DNA of 32,370 bases from assembly GCA_003021975.1 (NCBI GenBank), contig PXRR01000057.1, positions 5,077-37,446 on the forward strand, written 5' to 3'. The position numbers were made by a program, and so were the translations under genes. Of this stretch, positions 23,809-32,370 are shown piece after piece. Position 1 is the first letter of the stretch. Each line of letters opens with the position of its first letter. The notes under the pieces were generated by a model that worked only from the letters and a program-made list of their open reading frames with translations, did no database searches and was not told the DNA's origin. The stretch comes from Halobacteriales archaeon QS_5_70_17. GTDB taxonomy: Archaea > Halobacteriota > Halobacteria > Halobacteriales > Haloarculaceae.

Positions 23809-25586
23809 TGTGTGGGATCATCGGCTGCGTCGGTCGGCCGGACTCGACGCTGGACACCCTCGTCCACGGCCTCTCGAAGCTGGAGTACCGGGGTTACGAC
23901 TCCGCCGGCGTCGCGCTCGCGAACGGCGACATCGAGGTCGTGAAGCGCGCCGGTAAGATCGAGGAGCTCCGGGAGGCCCTCGAGGGCCGCTCGGTCGGCG
24001 GGGAGGTCGGCATCGGGCACACCCGCTGGAGCACCCACGGGCCGCCGACCGACGAGAACGCTCACCCGCACACCGACTGCACCGATCGCGTGGCGGTCGT
24101 CCACAACGGCATCATCGAGAACTACCAGTCGCTGCGCGACGAACTGGCGGAGGCGGGCCACGAGTTCCGCAGCGACACGGACACCGAGGTCGTCCCCCAC
24201 CTGATCGAGCAGCACCTCTCCGGTGGCGCCGACCCCGAGTCCGCGTTCCGCGCGGCCGTCGAGCGCATCGAGGGGAGCTACGCCGTCGCCGCGGTCCTGG
24301 CCGGCGAGGACCGCGTGTTCGCCGCCCGCGAGGACTCGCCGCTCGTGCTCGGCCTCGACGAGGAGGCCTACTACCTCGCCAGCGACGTCCCCGCCTTCCG
24401 GGAGTTCACCGACAAGGTCGTCTACCTCGAGGACGGCGAGTTCGCCGTCCTCGACGCCGGCGGCTGGTCGGTCACCGACGCCGCCGGGTCGCCGGTCGAG
24501 AAGACCGTCGACACCGTCGAGTGGGACCCCGAGGAGACGGGCAAGTCCGGCTACGACCACTACATGCTCAAGGAGATCCACGAGCAACCGCGCGCGCTGC
24601 GACAGTGTCTCAGCGGCCGGGTCGAGGAACTGGACGGCCGGGTCTCGCTGGACGTCGACGTCGACCCGACCGCCGTGCAGTTCGTCGCCTGCGGGACCTC
24701 CTACCACGCCGCCGTCTACGGCGCCTACCTCTTCCAGTCGATCGGCATCCCCGCCCAGGCGTTTCTCGCCAGCGAGTACACCACCTCGCCGCCGCCGCTG
24801 GACGACGAACTCGTGATCGGGGTCACCCAGAGCGGCGAGACTGCGGACACGCTGAGCGCGCTCCGGGAGGCTAGACGCCGGGGCGCGAAGACGCTCGCCG
24901 TGACCAACACGGTCGGGTCGACGGCGGCCCGCGAGTGCGACGACGTGCTCTACATCCGGGCGGGGCCGGAGATCGGCGTCGCCGCGACCAAGACCTTCTC
25001 CTCGCAGGTAGTCGCGCTGACGCTGCTGGTCGAGCGGATCAACGACGACGACCGCGAGACGATCGCCGCCCTGCGGGACCTCGCGGGCAACGTCCAGCAG
25101 ATCCTCGACGAGTCGACCGCCCGCGAGGTCGCCGAGGAGTACTACGACGCCGGGGCGTACTTCTTCGTCGGCCGGGGGCCGGCCTACCCGGTCGCGCTGG
25201 AGGGTGCGCTGAAGTTCAAGGAGATCAGCTACGAGCACGCCGAGGGGTTCGCCGCCGGCGAACTGAAACACGGGCCGCTCGCGCTGGTCACCGGCGAGAC
25301 GCCCGTCTTCGCGGTCGTTACCGGCGACGACGAACTCGCCCGCAAGACCATCGGCAACGTGAAGGAAGTCGAGGCCCGCGACGCGCCGGTGATCGCCGTC
25401 ACCGACGGCCGCAGCGACATCGAGCGTTACGCCGACCACGTCCTCGAGGTGCCCGAGACCGACCCGGAGACGGCGGCGATCCTGGCGAACGTCCAGCTCC
25501 AGCTGGTCGCGTACCACGCCGCGGCGCTGCTCGACCGCCCCATCGACAAGCCCCGCAACCTCGCGAAGAGCGTCACCGTCGAGTGA
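23808..25586 (+). CDS. glmS: glutamine--fructose-6-phosphate aminotransferase (isomerizing)
   Basis: A 592-residue enzyme making glucosamine-6-phosphate from fructose-6-phosphate and glutamine, the first step to UDP-GlcNAc and other amino sugars. The N-terminal glutaminase domain starts MCGIIGCVG with the nucleophile Cys2 and contains HTRWSTHG and VVHNGIIENY. Two SIS domains follow (about 285-415 and 445-575), with FVACGTSYHAA, TQSGETADTL and AEGFAAGELKHGPLALV. The C-terminal KPRNLAKSVTVE is the family's conserved tail with the active-site lysine. Full length and intact. The start overlaps the stop of the nucleotidyltransferase gene, implying translational coupling; GlmM, needed between the two enzymes, is not in the window. 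Confidence 0.96.
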   Translation: MCGIIGCVGRPDSTLDTLVHGLSKLEYRGYDSAGVALANGDIEVVKRAGKIEELREALEGRSVGGEVGIGHTRWSTHGPPTDENAHPHTDCTDRVAVVHNGIIENYQSLRDELAEAGHEFRSDTDTEVVPHLIEQHLSGGADPESAFRAAVERIEGSYAVAAVLAGEDRVFAAREDSPLVLGLDEEAYYLASDVPAFREFTDKVVYLEDGEFAVLDAGGWSVTDAAGSPVEKTVDTVEWDPEETGKSGYDHYMLKEIHEQPRALRQCLSGRVEELDGRVSLDVDVDPTAVQFVACGTSYHAAVYGAYLFQSIGIPAQAFLASEYTTSPPPLDDELVIGVTQSGETADTLSALREARRRGAKTLAVTNTVGSTAARECDDVLYIRAGPEIGVAATKTFSSQVVALTLLVERINDDDRETIAALRDLAGNVQQILDESTAREVAEEYYDAGAYFFVGRGPAYPVALEGALKFKEISYEHAEGFAAGELKHGPLALVTGETPVFAVVTGDDELARKTIGNVKEVEARDAPVIAVTDGRSDIERYADHVLEVPETDPETAAILANVQLQLVAYHAAALLDRPIDKPRNLAKSVTVE

Positions 25587-25677
25587 CGCCGCTCGCCCGC
25601 TAGACGCCGCGAGCGGCCCGCCGTCCGTATCCGTCCTCCCAGCCCCGAAGAACTCCGTCCGCTCGGGTTCCCCGGAG

Positions 25678-26025
25678 TCACGCTCCGCTCGGCGCCTCGG
25701 CGCGACAGCCCGGTCGGGCGCCCCCGGGCGCGTCGCGGTCCGAGCCGTCGGCGGGCGCGTCCGGCCCGCCCGCCGTCGCGTCACCCCACCTCCCGCAGGC
25801 CAGCCCCGGACAGGCCCGCCGGACAACCGCCGCCGTTCCGACCGGCGACTCCGGGAACGAGGCCGGTGCGGCGAGGCGTCGGTACCGGCGGACGGCGCGG
25901 CGCGCGCAGTCGTCGAACGACAGCCTGAGCCGCGGCTCCCGGCCGACGACGCTCGGGTACCGGCGGCCGCAGCGGTCGCGCTCGTAGTCGAAGGTCGCCC
26001 CGACGGGACAACGGTCGGCGGCCAC
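25678..26025 (-). CDS. possible Cys-containing small protein of unknown function
   Basis: A 115-residue reading frame from a GTG at 26025. The first part, DRCPVGATFDYERDRCGRRY, has spaced cysteines and an acidic/basic mix that looks protein-like, and FDDCARRAVRRYRRL looks helical. The tail is Ala/Gly/Pro-rich and less convincing. An ATG at 26047 opens a different frame that is Arg/Pro-rich and unlikely to be real, so a frameshift near the start cannot be excluded. No family recognised. It lies convergent with glmS in a 520-base interval. Confidence 0.38.
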   Translation of the reverse strand: MAADRCPVGATFDYERDRCGRRYPSVVGREPRLRLSFDDCARRAVRRYRRLAAPASFPESPVGTAAVVRRACPGLACGRWGDATAGGPDAPADGSDRDAPGGARPGCRAEAPSGA

Positions 26026-26109
26026 GGTTGCGTGTATCGTTGTTCATAGGACGGGGCTACTCCGGTAGAAGGATATAAGTCGGTTGTCGCCCCCGTAATG
26101 TGACAGAGT

Positions 26110-27306
26110 ATGTCACGCAGACGGGTCGTAGTCGTCCTTCTGTCGGCGTTCGCGCTGCTCGTCGCGGTGCCGGTCGCGCCGGCGGTCGCGGCCGCTGACG
26201 ACCACGTTGGCGAGGACGCGGCCGAGGACGGGGAAGGGGGCATCGAGGGGGCGATCGGGGGGTTCGTCGAGGGACTGGGGCTCGCGGGCGCGCTCCCCGT
26301 GTTGCTGGCCGGGGTGGCGCTGCTGACCGCCTCGACCGAGAAGCTGATCAGCTATCTCACGCGCGCGTCGCTCGGGTTGCGGATGTCGCTGTTCGCGCTC
26401 GCGATCGTCTTCACCGGCTTCGAGTTCGACGACACGATCCTCGCGCTCGTCCTGTCGGCCGGCGAACTGGAGGGGGCGGCGCTGGGGATGGCGCTCGGCA
26501 CCGGGCTGGCGATCACGGGCATCACACTCGCGCTCGCGGCGGTCGTCAAGCCGTTCCCGGTCGACCTGCCGGCGGACTACGTGGCGCTGTTCGCGCTGGC
26601 TCCCCTCGCGCTGGTGCCGTTCGTGCTGGCGGGGACGCTGACGTTCGTCCACGGCCTCCTGCTGATCGGCTTTTTCGCCCTGACGTTCGCGTACCTCATC
26701 GTCCGGGAGTACCAGCGCAACGTCCCCGTGTTCCGGAGCACCGACCTCGGCCACGAGATCCGCCCCGACGGCGGGACCGCCCTGCCGCCGTCGGTCTCGG
26801 AGATCCCCGAGGACCGGCTGCTGGGAAAGCTCTCGGAGTCGGGGTGGGTCTGGATCGGGCTCTCGGTCGTCGCGCTCGCCGGCGTCGTCTTCGCCTCGAC
26901 GCTCCTGGAGGCCGGATCCGAGGTCGTCATCGAAGGACTCGGCATCGAGCAGACGGTCTTCGGCGCGACCGTGCTCACGCTGATCCTCACCTTCGAGGAC
27001 ATCATGCTGACGATCGAACCGGTCCGCCGGGGCGTCCCGGAGATCGGCGTCGGCAACGTCATCGGAAGCGTCCTCTTCTCGGTGACCGGCAACGTCGGCG
27101 TCATCATGCTGCTCAGCGACCTGCGGATCTCCTCGACCGTGCTCTACTTCCACCTCCCGGCGATCGTCGTCGTGACGTCGCTGGCCGCGTACTTCCTGTA
27201 CGGCGGTGAGCTGAAACGGCGCCACGGGGCCCTGCTGGGCGGCCTGTACGTCGCCTACTGGGTGATCGCGGTGCTCGTCTTCGGCGGCGTCCCGATCGGG
27301 GGGTGA
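26110..27306 (+). CDS. sodium/calcium exchanger-type cation antiporter with signal peptide
   Basis: A 398-residue membrane protein. A cleavable-looking signal (1-27, ending VAPAVAAA) is followed by an acidic stretch (DDHVGEDAAEDGEGG) and about ten membrane helices. Two related segments fit the alpha-repeats of the Ca2+/cation antiporter family: FTGFEFDDTILALVLSAGEL with the following small-residue helix in the first half, and FEDIMLTIEPVRRGVPEIGV with GNVIGSVLFSVTGNVGVI in the second. Acidic residues in these repeats would coordinate cation. They differ from the classic GNxPE form, so ion choice is unclear. A TATA-like GGATATAAG (26071-26079) lies about 35 bases upstream, giving a short leader. 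Confidence 0.82.
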   Translation: MSRRRVVVVLLSAFALLVAVPVAPAVAAADDHVGEDAAEDGEGGIEGAIGGFVEGLGLAGALPVLLAGVALLTASTEKLISYLTRASLGLRMSLFALAIVFTGFEFDDTILALVLSAGELEGAALGMALGTGLAITGITLALAAVVKPFPVDLPADYVALFALAPLALVPFVLAGTLTFVHGLLLIGFFALTFAYLIVREYQRNVPVFRSTDLGHEIRPDGGTALPPSVSEIPEDRLLGKLSESGWVWIGLSVVALAGVVFASTLLEAGSEVVIEGLGIEQTVFGATVLTLILTFEDIMLTIEPVRRGVPEIGVGNVIGSVLFSVTGNVGVIMLLSDLRISSTVLYFHLPAIVVVTSLAAYFLYGGELKRRHGALLGGLYVAYWVIAVLVFGGVPIGG

Positions 27307-27378
27307 GCGCCGCCCCGCCGCCGGTCGCGCCGGGCGTCCCCCGTCGCTTCCGTCCCGCGCGAACCGACTAGCGCGGCG

Positions 27379-27892
27379 ATGGCGGAGTTCTCGATCGCGA
27401 GCCCCGTGTTCGACGACGGGGCACCGATCCCCGGGGAGTACGGCTACACCGAGCGCGACGCCAACTCGCCGCTCAGGGTCTCGGGCGGCCCCGAGGGCGC
27501 CGCGTCGCTCGCGCTGATCGTCGACGATCCCGACGCGGTCGAACCGGTCGGGACGGTGTGGGGTGGGACCACTGGGTAGTCCGGAACGTCGACCCAGGGA
27601 TCTCCTCGAGGAGATCCCGGATGACGGGGATCGGGGAGCCGCGGGGGCCAGCGAGGGCGCTAACGACTACGGCAGTATCGGCTACGGCGGCCCGACCCCG
27701 CCCGACCGCGAGCACACCTACCGGTTCCGGCTGTTCGCCCTCGACGCGACCCTGAGTCTCCCAGTGGGGAACGCGGACGCCGACGTCGACGCCCTCGAGG
27801 GCGCGGCGGAGGGCCACGTCCTCGCCGAGGACCGCCCGGAGGGGACCTACGCCGCCCCGATCGCCGGTCCGCGGGCGCCGAGACCGCGCTAG
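27379..27892 (+). pseudogene. YbhB/YbcL-type PEBP family protein, broken by two frameshifts
   Basis: A phosphatidylethanolamine-binding-protein-like gene in three frames. MAEFSIASPVFDDGAPIP to LIVDDPDAVEPVGTVW is in the first. WDHWVVRNVDPGIS, with the family's D-H-W-x-x-x-N motif, is in the second from 27564. EIPDDGDRGAAGASEGANDY and GYGGPTPPDREHTYRFRLFA are in the third. The first shift is an exact five-base tandem duplication of GTGGG (27558-27567); removing one copy restores V-W-D-H-W. The second is a two-base gain inside a perfect palindrome (27597-27618). The family's ligand site residues are still recognisable in pieces. The likely intact product would be about 150 residues, probably cytosolic, with no defined role. 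Confidence 0.85.
27597..27618. repeat. 22-base perfect palindrome at the second PEBP frameshift
   Basis: GGGATCTCCTC is followed directly by its exact reverse complement. Removing the TC next to the centre would restore the reading frame (G-I-S-E-E-I-P) and leave an imperfect palindrome. The pattern therefore fits a quasipalindrome-to-palindrome correction. Confidence 0.75.
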
Positions 27893-27908
27893 CTCCCGCG
27901 AGGCCGCC

Positions 27909-28235
27909 TCACAGTTCCTCCAGGCGCTCGATCTCCTCGTCGCTCCAGTCGTAGTACGGTTCCTCGATCGTCCGGAGCGTGCGGACGCACTCGTTGTACC
28001 GCTCGCGGGCGATCGGGGCGTAGGGGTCTCCCGGGTTGTCCCGGAGCCACGCCCGGAGGTCGGCCATGGCCCGCGGGGAGTAGCTGTCGATCGCGTCCTG
28101 GCGGCGGAGCAACTCGAGTTTCCGCTCCTCGGAGCGCAGCGTCCGGACCAGCGCCGCGGCGGCGACCCCGGGGAGGACGACGAGCGCGCCGACGACCGAG
28201 AGCCAGGTGAGCGCCGAGAGGGGCATCTCAGTCAC
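27909..28235 (-). CDS. small membrane-anchored partner of the NSS transporter
   Basis: A 108-residue protein with one N-terminal hydrophobic helix (about 8-29, LTWLSVVGALVVLPGVAAAA) and a charged cytosolic helical tail. The tail contains LRSEERKLELLRRQDAID and a Tyr/Trp/Glu-rich end (EEPYYDWSDEEIERLEEL). The start overlaps the end of the NSS transporter gene by eight bases, so the two are translated from one message. Bacterial NSS transporters of the MetP type have a tiny one-helix subunit (MetS) encoded in the same way; this protein is longer, and its homology to MetS is inference from position and topology. Confidence 0.82.
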   Translation of the reverse strand: MTEMPLSALTWLSVVGALVVLPGVAAAALVRTLRSEERKLELLRRQDAIDSYSPRAMADLRAWLRDNPGDPYAPIARERYNECVRTLRTIEEPYYDWSDEEIERLEEL

Positions 28236-29694
28236 CCCCCTTCGGCCGCGCCGGTTCGCCGGTCCCGTCGGCGGTCCCGAGGACGTTCATCACCGCGGCG
28301 CTCGCGACCACGAGCACCGCCATGACCGCGATTCCGCCGAGCATGATCGCCTGGTCGTCCGTTCCGATGCTGGTGTACGCGCCGTAGCCGATGATGAACG
28401 CCATCACGACCGGAACGACGTACCGGACGATCAGGTTCCACCACGACCCGACGTAGACTCCCGCGTTACGGTTGAGGTCGATGGCGCGGGCCCGCTCGGG
28501 GGCGAACTTCCAGCCGACCAGCGTGATGATCGCGAGCGTCGCCAGCGGGAGGCCGAAGTTCCCGAACACGAAGTCCATCTGCCCGAGGAACGACGAGGAG
28601 TAGGCGCTGGGGAGGCCGAGCAGCCAGATGGCGCCACAGACCGCGAGGACGGCGCCCCGCCGTGAGAGCCGCGTCTCCTCGGCGACGGTCGTCACGCCCA
28701 CCTCGGTGATCCCCAGCCCGGAGGTGAACGTCGCGAAGAAAAACGAGACGAAAAACGCGATGGCCCACCCCGCTCCGCCGGGCAGTTGCGGGAACACCTG
28801 CACGAGCGAGACGAAGGCCAGTTCCGACCCGGCCGACGGTTCGAGGCCGAACGCGAAGACCACGGGGAACGTCGCGAAGATGGCCAGCAGGCCGATGCTC
28901 GTGTTCCCGACGGCGGTGAACAGCCCGCCGCCCAGCGGGACGTCGTCGTACCGGCCGAGGTAGCTGCCGTAGGTCAGCGCGATCCCCCACCCCAGCCCCG
29001 TCGAGAACAGCGCCTGGCCGAGCGCGGCGACCCACGTCGACCCGCGGGTCAGCGCCTCGAGGTCGGGTGTGAACGCGAACGCCAGCCCCTCGGTCCCGCC
29101 GGGGAGCGTGAGCCCCCGCACCGAGATGGCGATCAGCGCGACCACCAGGATCGGTATCATCCACTTGACGACCCGCTCGATGCCCCGCCGGATGCCGAAG
29201 ACGAGCACGCCCGCGAGCGCGGCCACCGTGACCGTGTGCATCGCCATCACGAGCAGGGGCGACCCGGAGAAGGCCTCCCAGAACGCGACGGCCTCGAACC
29301 CCGGCTGGGAGAAGGTCAACAGCAGCGAGTGGACGGCGTAGTAGAGCGTCCAGCCGATCACCGGCGCGTAGTACGACATCAGCGCCACGTTGACCAGCAG
29401 GACGACCAGTCCCAGTCCCTGGGCGCTCTTCGACCCGAAGAACTGCTTGAACGTCCCGATCACGCCCGCCCTCGTGTACCGGCCGATCATCGTCTCGGCC
29501 ATCAGCCCCGGGACTGCGATGAGATACAGCAGGACGACGTACGCGAGCAGGAACGCGCCGCCGCCGTTCTGCCCCGTCGTGAAGGGCATGCGCCAGATGT
29601 TACCGGCGCCGACCATCGCGCCGAGCATCGCCATCAGGAACCCGAAGCGGCTCCCCCACTCCTCGCGCGCGGTTCGAGCTTCCGTCTCGGACAT
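28228..29694 (-). CDS. sodium-dependent transporter, neurotransmitter:sodium symporter (NSS) family
   Basis: A 488-residue membrane protein with about 11-12 helices in the LeuT fold. The first helix contains GAGNIWRMPFTTGQNGGGAF (about 26-45), the NSS signature that builds the sodium and substrate sites, followed by LMAETMIGRYTR. Substrates in this family are amino acids and related amines; the specific one is not readable. The start at 29694 (MSETEARTAREEWGSRFGF) is chosen because the family's soluble N-terminus is short and a TATA-like box (29719-29727) lies 29 bases upstream. The downstream small gene overlaps its stop. Divergent from mutS. Confidence 0.93.
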   Translation of the reverse strand: MSETEARTAREEWGSRFGFLMAMLGAMVGAGNIWRMPFTTGQNGGGAFLLAYVVLLYLIAVPGLMAETMIGRYTRAGVIGTFKQFFGSKSAQGLGLVVLLVNVALMSYYAPVIGWTLYYAVHSLLLTFSQPGFEAVAFWEAFSGSPLLVMAMHTVTVAALAGVLVFGIRRGIERVVKWMIPILVVALIAISVRGLTLPGGTEGLAFAFTPDLEALTRGSTWVAALGQALFSTGLGWGIALTYGSYLGRYDDVPLGGGLFTAVGNTSIGLLAIFATFPVVFAFGLEPSAGSELAFVSLVQVFPQLPGGAGWAIAFFVSFFFATFTSGLGITEVGVTTVAEETRLSRRGAVLAVCGAIWLLGLPSAYSSSFLGQMDFVFGNFGLPLATLAIITLVGWKFAPERARAIDLNRNAGVYVGSWWNLIVRYVVPVVMAFIIGYGAYTSIGTDDQAIMLGGIAVMAVLVVASAAVMNVLGTADGTGEPARPKGGD

Positions 29695-29718
29695 GCTGTT
29701 GGGTTGCTTCGTCCCCCG

Positions 29719-29727
29719 GCAAATATG
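29719..29727 (-). promoter_or_regulatory. TATA-like box for the NSS transporter operon
   Basis: CATATTTGC on the minus strand is centred 29 bases before the ATG at 29694. Confidence 0.45.
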
Positions 29728-29840
29728 TGTGGGTTCATATGGCGCGGATACGAACGGGACCGTCCGGCGCGACGGCCGCGAACCGCACACCGGCGCCGGG
29801 ATTCCCGGAGTTGAAGTAGCTCGGCGGCTCCCTACGACAC

Positions 29841-32370
29841 ATGGAGCCGACGGGGCCGCCGGCGAAGATGGCCGAGCGGGAGGGGGAACTGACGCCGATG
29901 CTGTCCCAGTACTACGACCTCACCGTCGAGTACGACGACGCGCTCGTGTTGTTCCAGGTCGGGGACTTCTACGAGCTGTTCTGCGAGGCCGCCGAGGCCG
30001 GCGCGCGGATCTGCGAGATCACGCTGACCAAGCGGGAGGACTCCACGGGGACGTATCCGATGGCCGGGATCCCGATCGACAACGCGGCGCCGTACGTCGA
30101 GACGCTGCTGGACGCGGGCTACCGGGTCGCCATCGCCGACCAGGTCGAGGATCCCGAGGAGGCCTCCGGCGTCGTCGAGCGGGCGGTGACCCGGGTGGTC
30201 ACGCCCGGCACCGTCGTCGAGGACGAACTGCTGGAGATCGGCAACACCTACGTCGCCGCGCTCGCGCGGGCCGACGGTCCTCCGGGCGAGGACAGCGACC
30301 CCGGAAGCGAGGCCGTCGGCGAGCGCTGGGGAGTGGCCTTCGTCGACGTCTCGACCGGCGAGTTCCGCGTCACCAGCGGGTCGCGGGCGGTCGTCGTCGA
30401 CGAACTCGACCGCTTCGGCCCCGCCGAGGTCGTCACCGCCCCCGACCGCGACCACGGGTTCGACGTCGAGGGGATGCACACGCCCTTCCGGGCCGACGCC
30501 TTCGAGCGGTCGAACGCCGAGCGGCGGCTGGCGGCGTACGTCTCCGCCCCGGAGGCCGTCGTCGAGAGCGGGGTCGAACGCCGAGCGGCGGGCGCCCTGC
30601 TCGCGTACGCGGAGTACACGCAGGGCGCCGACCGCGGCGACCTGTCGTACATCTCGCGGGTGACGCGGTACGACCCCCGCGAGGGGATGGGGCTCGACGC
30701 CACCGCCCTGCGGTCGCTAGAGGTGTTCGAGAACCGCGAGGGCGGCGACGAGCACACGCTGCTGGGCGTGCTCGACGAGACCTCCTGTGCGCTGGGACGC
30801 CGGGAGCTGACCCACTGGCTGCGCCGCCCGCTGGTCGACCGCGATCGCATCCGCCGGCGCCACGACGCCGTCGCCGAACTCGCCCGCTCCTCGCTGGTCC
30901 GCGAGGAGGCCCGGGAGCTGCTGCGGGACGTCTACGACGTCGAGCGGCTGATCACGCGCGTCGCCCGCGGGCGGGCCAACGCCCGCGACCTCCGCTCGCT
31001 GAAGTCGACGCTGGACGTCGTCCCCGAACTGAGAGACGCGCTGGCGGACGTCGAGTGCGCGCCGCTTTCCGACCGCCGCGGGGCGCTGGACGAACTCGAC
31101 GACGTCAGGGGGCTGATCGGCCGGGCGATCGTCGAGGAGCCGCCCATCGAAGTGACCGAGGGCGGCGTCATCGAGGAGGGGTTCGACGAGGAACTCGACG
31201 AGGTGCGCGCGACCGAACGGGAGGGCCGCGAGTGGGTCGCCGACCTCGAGCGGAAAGAGCGGGAGCGGACCGGCGTCGACTCGCTGAAGGTCGGCCACAA
31301 CGACGTTCACGGCTACTACATCGAGGTGACGAACCCGAACCTCGACCGGGTGCCCGACGACTACACGCGCCGCCAGACGCTGAAGAACTCCGAGCGGTTC
31401 TACACCCCGGAGCTGAAAGAGCGGGAAGACGAGATCCTGGGCGCCAGCGAGCGCGCCGACGCCCGAGAGTACCAGCTGTTCACCGAGGTCCGCGAGGAGG
31501 TGGCCGCCGAGGCCGACCGCGTCCAGGCCGTCGCGGAGACGCTGGCGGAACTGGACGTGCTCTGTACGCTCGCGGCCGTCGCCGTCGAGCGCGACTACGT
31601 CCGCCCCGAGTTCCACGACGGCGGGATCGACGTCGAAGCGGGCCGCCATCCCGTCGTCGAGGCGACCGAACCGACGTTCGTCCCCAACGACGCCGACCTG
31701 CGCGAGCAGCGGTTCGCGATCGTCACGGGGCCGAACATGAGCGGGAAGTCGACGTACATGCGGCAGGTGGCGCTGATCCAGGTGCTCGCCCAGACGGGGA
31801 GTTTCGTCCCCGCCGACGCCGCCCGCCTGCCGATCGTCGACCGCGTGTTCACCCGCGTGGGCGCCAGCGACGACATCGCCGGGGGGCGCTCGACGTTCAT
31901 GCGCGAGATGGCCGAACTGACCGAGATCCTCCACCACGCGACCGCGGACTCCCTGGTCTTGCTCGACGAGGTGGGCCGGGGGACGAGCACGACCGACGGT
32001 CGCTCGATCGCGTGGGCGGTCTCGGAGTTCATCCGCGACGAGATCGAAGCGACGACGCTGTTCGCGACCCACTACCACGAGCTCACGCGCCTCGCCGAGC
32101 GCCGCGAGGGGATCCGCAACCTCCACTTCACGATCGACCGCGAGGGCGAGGAGGTCACCTTCCTGCACTCGGTGGTCGAGGGGGCCAGCGCCGCCTCCTA
32201 CGGCGTCGAGGTGGCGCGACTGGCCGGCGTCCCCCGGTCGGTGATCTGCCGCGCGCGCGAACTGATCGCCGACGGCCTCCCGGGCGAGCGGGAGAGCGAT
32301 GGCGACGCGCCCGCCCCGGACGCGCCGGAGCCCGCCAACGGCGAGGCGGACCCGACCCGCAGGAACGGCC
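29841..32370 (+). CDS. mutS: DNA mismatch repair protein MutS, C-terminus beyond the window
   Basis: 843 codons are visible and the frame is still open at the window end. The N-terminal mismatch-recognition domain has GDFYELF (41-47) with the F-x-E pair Phe43/Glu45 that wedges into mismatches, so this is a MutS1-type repair protein. Connector, lever and clamp regions follow (about 135-580). The ATPase has Walker [11 protein letters not shown] (629-638), Walker [11 protein letters not shown] with Asp709/Glu710, and the downstream FATHYHEL. Past residue 815 the sequence becomes an acidic, Ala/Pro-rich linker as in other haloarchaea. The start at 29841 is the first ATG with family-like sequence (MLSQYYDL at 20-27). 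No frameshift is seen in the visible part. Confidence 0.95.
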   Translation, partial: MEPTGPPAKMAEREGELTPMLSQYYDLTVEYDDALVLFQVGDFYELFCEAAEAGARICEITLTKREDSTGTYPMAGIPIDNAAPYVETLLDAGYRVAIADQVEDPEEASGVVERAVTRVVTPGTVVEDELLEIGNTYVAALARADGPPGEDSDPGSEAVGERWGVAFVDVSTGEFRVTSGSRAVVVDELDRFGPAEVVTAPDRDHGFDVEGMHTPFRADAFERSNAERRLAAYVSAPEAVVESGVERRAAGALLAYAEYTQGADRGDLSYISRVTRYDPREGMGLDATALRSLEVFENREGGDEHTLLGVLDETSCALGRRELTHWLRRPLVDRDRIRRRHDAVAELARSSLVREEARELLRDVYDVERLITRVARGRANARDLRSLKSTLDVVPELRDALADVECAPLSDRRGALDELDDVRGLIGRAIVEEPPIEVTEGGVIEEGFDEELDEVRATEREGREWVADLERKERERTGVDSLKVGHNDVHGYYIEVTNPNLDRVPDDYTRRQTLKNSERFYTPELKEREDEILGASERADAREYQLFTEVREEVAAEADRVQAVAETLAELDVLCTLAAVAVERDYVRPEFHDGGIDVEAGRHPVVEATEPTFVPNDADLREQRFAIVTGPNMSGKSTYMRQVALIQVLAQTGSFVPADAARLPIVDRVFTRVGASDDIAGGRSTFMREMAELTEILHHATADSLVLLDEVGRGTSTTDGRSIAWAVSEFIRDEIEATTLFATHYHELTRLAERREGIRNLHFTIDREGEEVTFLHSVVEGASAASYGVEVARLAGVPRSVICRARELIADGLPGERESDGDAPAPDAPEPANGEADPTRRNG

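Noticed and set aside
23277-26243. Open frame of nearly 990 codons antisense to the nucleotidyltransferase and glmS
   Set aside because: It is an antisense artefact of high GC; glmS is intact and recognisable on the other strand.
1-32370. Integrated virus, plasmid or insertion sequence
   Set aside because: No integrase, transposase, terminal repeats or att-like duplications; gene content is core chromosomal and composition is even apart from small promoter patches.

Overview
The window is a stretch of chromosome from a halophilic archaeon (class Halobacteria). The evidence is very high GC content, acidic Asp/Glu-rich proteins, archaeal information-processing genes (aIF5B, Nob1, Pus10), haloarchaea-specific families (Bat/HTH-10 regulators, a HalOD1 protein, a halocyanin-type lipoprotein) and many leaderless genes with a TATA-like box about 27 bases before the start codon. 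I see no rRNA, tRNA, CRISPR array, insertion sequence or prophage.

Layout. 1-5.1 kb: a small DUF5811-like protein, an AEC-type permease, a small membrane protein, aIF5B, a cupredoxin lipoprotein, and a PRC-barrel/nob1 pair. 5.1-8.4 kb: a CPBP-type membrane protease, glucose-6-phosphate isomerase, a membrane protein and a DUF5812-like protein. 8.4-12.9 kb: a class I terpene-synthase-like protein transcribed away from a 963-residue multi-sensor Bat-type regulator, then a HalOD1 protein. 12.9-16.6 kb: secF and secD (both interrupted), a 500-base stretch with a possible aminotransferase remnant, and rnhB. 16.7-22.4 kb: a second Bat-type regulator, a 41-residue protein with a Shine-Dalgarno site, pus10, a DUF389 membrane protein, a DUF1328-like protein behind a palindrome, a 36-residue zinc-finger protein and an unrecognised protein. 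22.6-27.9 kb: a UDP-sugar nucleotidyltransferase (interrupted) overlapping glmS, a cation exchanger and a broken PEBP gene. 27.9-32.4 kb: an NSS transporter with an overlapping small partner, then mutS running off the end.

Two things stand out. First, the 8459-9520 protein has no obvious haloarchaeal housekeeping role. It nevertheless carries the spaced active-site signature of class I terpene synthases: DDxxE, an Arg 46 residues before the NSE-type triad, and the triad itself. It shares an AT-rich promoter region with a Bat-family regulator, the family known for controlling bacterio-opsin and isoprenoid-derived pigments. Second, four conserved genes (secF, secD, the nucleotidyltransferase and PEBP) carry short internal insertions or deletions that shift frame. 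The PEBP lesions look like a five-base tandem duplication and a quasipalindrome correction. Either this genome is decaying at unexpected loci or the assembly has structure-linked errors. Pgi, the nucleotidyltransferase and GlmS together cover much of the route from glucose-6-phosphate to UDP-GlcNAc.
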